Part shown: one piece after another, positions 60,912 through 64,000 of the stretch
Layout: every line of letters begins with the position of its first letter
Numbering within the stretch: the first letter of the stretch is position 1
Assembly (NCBI GenBank): GCA_963759115.1
Contig: CAVWXT010000005.1
Location: forward strand, 1,240,001 to 1,304,000
Origin: CAVWXT01 sp963759115
Lineage (GTDB): Bacteria; Planctomycetota; Planctomycetia; Pirellulales; Thermoguttaceae
Reading direction: 5' to 3'
Length of the DNA stretch: 64,000 nucleotides
Position numbers and translations under genes: made by a program
The notes under the pieces: model-generated
Seen by the model: only the letters and a program-made list of their open reading frames with translations
The model's database searches: none
What the model was told of the DNA's origin: nothing

Positions 60912-62416
60912 GACACCCAGCCGAGATACTGCATGTAGTTCATCAGCCAGGGCTGGGTCCAAGGATTCCACGTGGGGTAGCTGGCCGAAAGAACGGAGAG
61001 GGCCAACAACACCAGGCACAGTCCGCGGCTCCAACGCCATCGGGCCAGGGCATCGGCGGCCGGCAGCATCGCCAGCAGCCACAGCGGCGCGAGCCAGAAC
61101 ATCCAGCGCAGGCCGCTGGTCCCGCCGCCGTAGTTGCGGCTCGATTGCCCTTGTCCCAGGTAGAACACCAGGCAAGCCAACGATATGGCGGCAATTGCCG
61201 CCGCCAGCCAGCGGAGCCGCACGTCGCGCCCCCGCCACATCCAGGCCGCGGCGCCGATGACGCTGAGCAGCCAAACCGGCGTGAGCGAGAAGATGCCGTG
61301 ATGGCCGACCAAGACGTGAACCGCATAGACGCCGCGCGACGGCTCGCCGCGGTCGATGCCCTGGGGGTTCCTCCAATAGCTCTGAATCGTCTTGCCGTTG
61401 AGCTGGTAGTCATAATCGTACCACTCGCGCTGCATGTAGGCCGGCTTCCACGTGCCGTGGGCGATCCAATTGGTGGCGAAGAAGGGGATTGCCACCAGCA
61501 GCACCGCGGGGGCGAAGCCCAACAGCGCAGGCCGCGGCGCCTTCCAGAGCACGGCCGCGCCCAACACCGCCAAGAGCGACGCGGCTGGAAACTCGTTGAC
61601 CGCCGCCAGCGCACCGAAGAACCCGGTCAGCACGAAATACCGCAGCCGCCGCTCGTCGTCAAACCAGATTCGCGCGGCCGGATAGAGGGCCGCCGCCGCA
61701 CAGGCCGCGGCGGGCAGGTGGTTGTTGATCGTCACGGCGAAGGTACACAGGAACGTGCCGAGGGTGGCCGCCGCCATGACGAAGATGCGTCCCCAATCGG
61801 TCGTGCCGAGACGCTCGACCAACGCTGCCAGCAACAGAAAGTAGATTGCCAGCGGCACAACGTTGAACAGCACCAGCATGAAGCGGCCAATTTCGTAGGG
61901 ATGCGTGCCCAGCGTGGCGCCCGTGAGATGGTAGATCGGCCAGTAGACGGCCGCCATCAGCGTGGGCAGCAGCGGCGGCTTGCTCGAATACAGGTGGCCG
62001 TCGTGTTTGACCATGTCGATGGTGTCCCAGTTCCGCTGCTGGATCACCTTGTCGATCGCATAGGGCGCCCCGTCCACGCGCATGTCGTCTTCCACCAGGG
62101 CACGGACGGTACACCAGCGGCTGCGGTCGTTCCCGCTAAGGAACGGGCGACGCACGCGGGCTTGCTGCTGCAGTGCGGATTCGACGCGGGCCACTTCGCG
62201 ATCGAGGGCCTCGCCCGTGAATCCCTTCTGCGCCAGGTCGCGGCGTCTCTTCTCCAACTCGCCGGGGAGTTCCTTGCGCCGGTTCTTCTCGATCTGGATC
62301 AGGTCGACGGAGTCGACGGCCAGAATGCGCCCCAGCATGGCCCCCATGCTCACAAAGATCAACAACAGGTACACGCTCCAGCGGAGTTGAGCGCGGGGAT
62401 CGGCGGCGTCAGTCAT
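60908..62416 (-). CDS. Polytopic membrane glycosyltransferase-like protein (GT-C/ArnT-like)
   Basis: 502 residues, MTDAADPRAQLRWSVYLLLI, with a first TM helix, a ~100-residue coiled extracytoplasmic loop (RRDLAQKGFTGEALDREVAR), then about ten further TM helices. HDGHLYSSKPPLLPTLMAAV is the GT39/ArnT-like loop with acidic and SKPP motif. Such enzymes transfer a sugar from polyprenyl phosphate to lipid or protein outside the membrane; the GT2 gene just before it would make the donor. ATGA overlaps at both ends. Confidence 0.8.
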   Translation of the reverse strand: MTDAADPRAQLRWSVYLLLIFVSMGAMLGRILAVDSVDLIQIEKNRRKELPGELEKRRRDLAQKGFTGEALDREVARVESALQQQARVRRPFLSGNDRSRWCTVRALVEDDMRVDGAPYAIDKVIQQRNWDTIDMVKHDGHLYSSKPPLLPTLMAAVYWPIYHLTGATLGTHPYEIGRFMLVLFNVVPLAIYFLLLAALVERLGTTDWGRIFVMAAATLGTFLCTFAVTINNHLPAAACAAAALYPAARIWFDDERRLRYFVLTGFFGALAAVNEFPAASLLAVLGAAVLWKAPRPALLGFAPAVLLVAIPFFATNWIAHGTWKPAYMQREWYDYDYQLNGKTIQSYWRNPQGIDRGEPSRGVYAVHVLVGHHGIFSLTPVWLLSVIGAAAWMWRGRDVRLRWLAAAIAAISLACLVFYLGQGQSSRNYGGGTSGLRWMFWLAPLWLLAMLPAADALARWRWSRGLCLVLLALSVLSASYPTWNPWTQPWLMNYMQYLGWVS

Positions 62417-63420
62417 GGGCGGGAGGGAGTGAAATCCTCGGCGTGCGTTGGCGGCGGCGCCGGCGGAGAGCCGGCCGTGCGATCCGCGACCGAGTAACCG
62501 TGAACGTCCGAAGCTTGGTAGGCAATGAACAACTCGGCCAGAAAGCCGATCGACATCAATTGTCCACCCAACAGCAGCAGCCCCATCGAATAGATTACCG
62601 CCGGCTTCTCGTGAAGATGCACGGGCTCCCAGCCGGGAAGCCCCAACCGCGAGACGGCCCACCAGCCGGCCAGGCAGATCATCCCCAGCGCCCCCAGCCC
62701 AAACGACGCCAGGCCAACCGTTCCCAGTAGGTGCTGCGGCCGTTGGCTGAAACCGGTGAGAAACCGCACCGTCAACAGGTCCAAGAAACCCTTGATGAAC
62801 CGGCTTATTCCGTATTTGGAGTGTCCGTACTTTCGCGGGCGGTGCTGGATGACGATCTCACCGACGCGGAACCCCCGCGCGGCGGCCAACACGGGCACGA
62901 AACGGTGCAATTCGCCGTACAGCCGCACTTCGTGCAGCACCTGGTGGCGATAACATTTCATGCCGCAGTTGTGATCGTGGAGCTTCACGCCGGTGAGCGC
63001 ACTGACCATCCAGTTGAACAGCCGCGAGGGCACGACCTTGTGCCAGGGATCGTGCCGCACTTTCTTCCAGCCGCTGATCACGTCGAAGTTCTTTTCCATC
63101 TCGGCCAGGAACCGCGGGATCTCGCAGGGATCGTCCTGGAGATCGGCGTCCAGCGTCATCACCAGTTCGCCGCGGGCCTGTTCGAAACCGGCGCTCAAGG
63201 CCGCCGCCTTGCCGAAATTGCGGCGGAAACGCAGGCCGCACACGTGGCGATCCTCGGCAGCCAGCCGGCAGATCACGTCCCAAGAACCGTCCGTGGAGCC
63301 GTCATCGACGAAGATCACATCCAGATCGTAGCCCTTCAAGGCGGCAATCTTGGACAACTGCTGGTGGAGGGCCGCCAGTCCGTCGACTTCGTTGAATACG
63401 GGGATGACTATGGAAAGCAT
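62413..63420 (-). CDS. Family 2 glycosyltransferase, polyprenyl-phosphate mannose/glucose synthase type
   Basis: 335 residues. LSIVIPVFNEVDGLAALHQQ, VIFVDDGSTDGSWDVI, FRRNFGKAAALSAGFEQARG, MTLDADLQDDPCEIPRFL (DxD), KVRHDPWHKVVPSRLFNWMV, RPRKYGHSKYGISRFIKGFL and two C-terminal TM helices. Close to GtrB/DPM1. It precedes the ArnT-like gene with an ATGA overlap, consistent with donor synthesis for it. Confidence 0.9.
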   Translation of the reverse strand: MLSIVIPVFNEVDGLAALHQQLSKIAALKGYDLDVIFVDDGSTDGSWDVICRLAAEDRHVCGLRFRRNFGKAAALSAGFEQARGELVMTLDADLQDDPCEIPRFLAEMEKNFDVISGWKKVRHDPWHKVVPSRLFNWMVSALTGVKLHDHNCGMKCYRHQVLHEVRLYGELHRFVPVLAAARGFRVGEIVIQHRPRKYGHSKYGISRFIKGFLDLLTVRFLTGFSQRPQHLLGTVGLASFGLGALGMICLAGWWAVSRLGLPGWEPVHLHEKPAVIYSMGLLLLGGQLMSIGFLAELFIAYQASDVHGYSVADRTAGSPPAPPPTHAEDFTPSRP

Positions 63421-63486
63421 AATGGATTGGGCGGGAACCGTGGCACTCTGTTCCGAAGTTGGAGCCTGGAAACACGTAAACTCGGG

Positions 63487-64000
63487 TCATGCCCGTCGGC
63501 CGAAACGGATCCCCACATACAGGATACCTGATATCAGCAACTCTGCCACCAGCCACGTCAAACGCAAGAGAAAGGCGATGCCCAGCGACATGGTGTCGCC
63601 AAGCTGAGGTATCGTCAGCGCCAGGGTTTTGGCAAGTGCCACTTCCCGCACGCCAGCTCCGCCTGGCACAAACGAAACAAACCCTACGACGGTAGCCAGT
63701 GAGACAGCGGCCGTATAGAGGTGGAACTGGCCGAAAAGGCTGCTATTCGGGGCGTCGATGGCGCGAAGGGCGGCCCACAAGCTGGAACCCATGAGAGCCC
63801 ACCCTAAAGTAGTAAGCGCCCAGCCGATCAGCGTAACGCGGTAGCCAAGCCCCGCCAGTTGCTCCTCGGAAGCGATGTTCCACCTGCCGACCCCGACCAG
63901 TCGAACCAACCGTCTGAAGACGGGAGGCAGGGTGGGCACGCCGGCGGCCAACATCATGGCAATGGCCGCCCAGAACCATACCGTCTGCTCACGGAACCAT
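63487..64000 (-). CDS. Lysylphosphatidylglycerol synthase TM/YbhN-like flippase, 5' end outside the window
   Basis: At least 171 residues, no start in the window (frame open to 64000: WFREQTVWFWAAIAMML). Hydrophobic helices include VTLIGWALTTLGWALMGSSL, LATVVGFVSFVPGGAGVREV and LGIAFLLRLTWLVAELLISG. The PGGAGVRE sequence is the UPF0104/LPG_synthase_TM signature. Proteins of this family move lipids or build on lipid carriers. It is 66 bp upstream of the GT2 gene on the same strand. Confidence 0.85.
   Translation of the reverse strand, partial: WFREQTVWFWAAIAMMLAAGVPTLPPVFRRLVRLVGVGRWNIASEEQLAGLGYRVTLIGWALTTLGWALMGSSLWAALRAIDAPNSSLFGQFHLYTAAVSLATVVGFVSFVPGGAGVREVALAKTLALTIPQLGDTMSLGIAFLLRLTWLVAELLISGILYVGIRFGRRA

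Noticed and set aside
59820..61376. 518-codon minus-strand frame across the MgtE-like gene
   Set aside because: It is a mixed frame that follows the true protein only near its start; family motifs lie in the frames given for the MgtE-like and ArnT-like genes.

Overview
The window looks like a GC-rich chromosomal segment of a planctomycete (Planctomycetota, probably Pirellulales-like). Signs are a giant surface protein that begins with a PLEARQLLS-type N-terminal signal, a TIGR03032 family protein, several Tat or lipoprotein-exported proteins, SpoIIE-type phosphatases with a c-haem motif, and many short palindromic repeats. Taxonomy is inferred from gene content only. Many genes carry single-base frameshifts, most of them +1 insertions, which points to a long-read or low-coverage assembly at least as much as to true decay. 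Genes broken this way are described as one locus with the frameshift noted.

Layout. 1-2710: a repeat-rich protein split by an ISAzo13-family insertion sequence. 2809-5020 (minus): rlmN, followed by a hicB-hicA pair that is bracketed by a second copy of the rlmN 3' end. 5248-9967: a secreted protein, a UroD-like protein, and a TIGR00300/ornithine cyclodeaminase-like gene next to an arginine dihydrolase-like gene. 10326-14377: a Tat-exported molybdenum hydroxylase (2Fe-2S and molybdopterin subunits) and a HEAT-repeat lipoprotein. 14453-17662 (minus): two tandem haem/SpoIIE phosphatases. 17928-20127: xdhC, an unknown membrane protein and mocA, overlapping by ATGA, probably serving the molybdoenzyme. 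20547-27233: larE, a UVR-motif protein, a TolC-like lipoprotein, and an ECF sigma/anti-sigma-like/Spy-like operon. 28155-39199: a TIGR03032 protein and a surface protein of about 3,200 residues with trypsin-like, FG-GAP-like and zinc-protease segments. 39623-48483: TIM-barrel isomerase, arfB, glycosyltransferase and YfhO-like genes, ferredoxin, ClpP-like, ApbE and small genes. 49055-50467: glnA behind a very good sigma-54 promoter match. 50519-54470 (minus): membrane protein, VapBC, a REC-GGDEF-CBS regulator and a radical SAM protein. 55175-59630: a reverse transcriptase of the standalone (defence-like) type, split by a second IS copy, next to an HNH nuclease. 59915-64000 (minus): an overlapping glycan/lipid operon (flippase, GT2, membrane glycosyltransferase, MgtE-like).

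The most unusual theme is the palindromic elements. At least ten lie in 64 kb. Two sit in frame inside conserved genes (rlmN, uroD-like), and several others provide the last codons and stop codon of the gene they touch (hicA, larE, TIGR03032, arfB). The other leading candidate is the reverse transcriptase: removing the IS and one TTA duplication restores an exact 546-codon frame.
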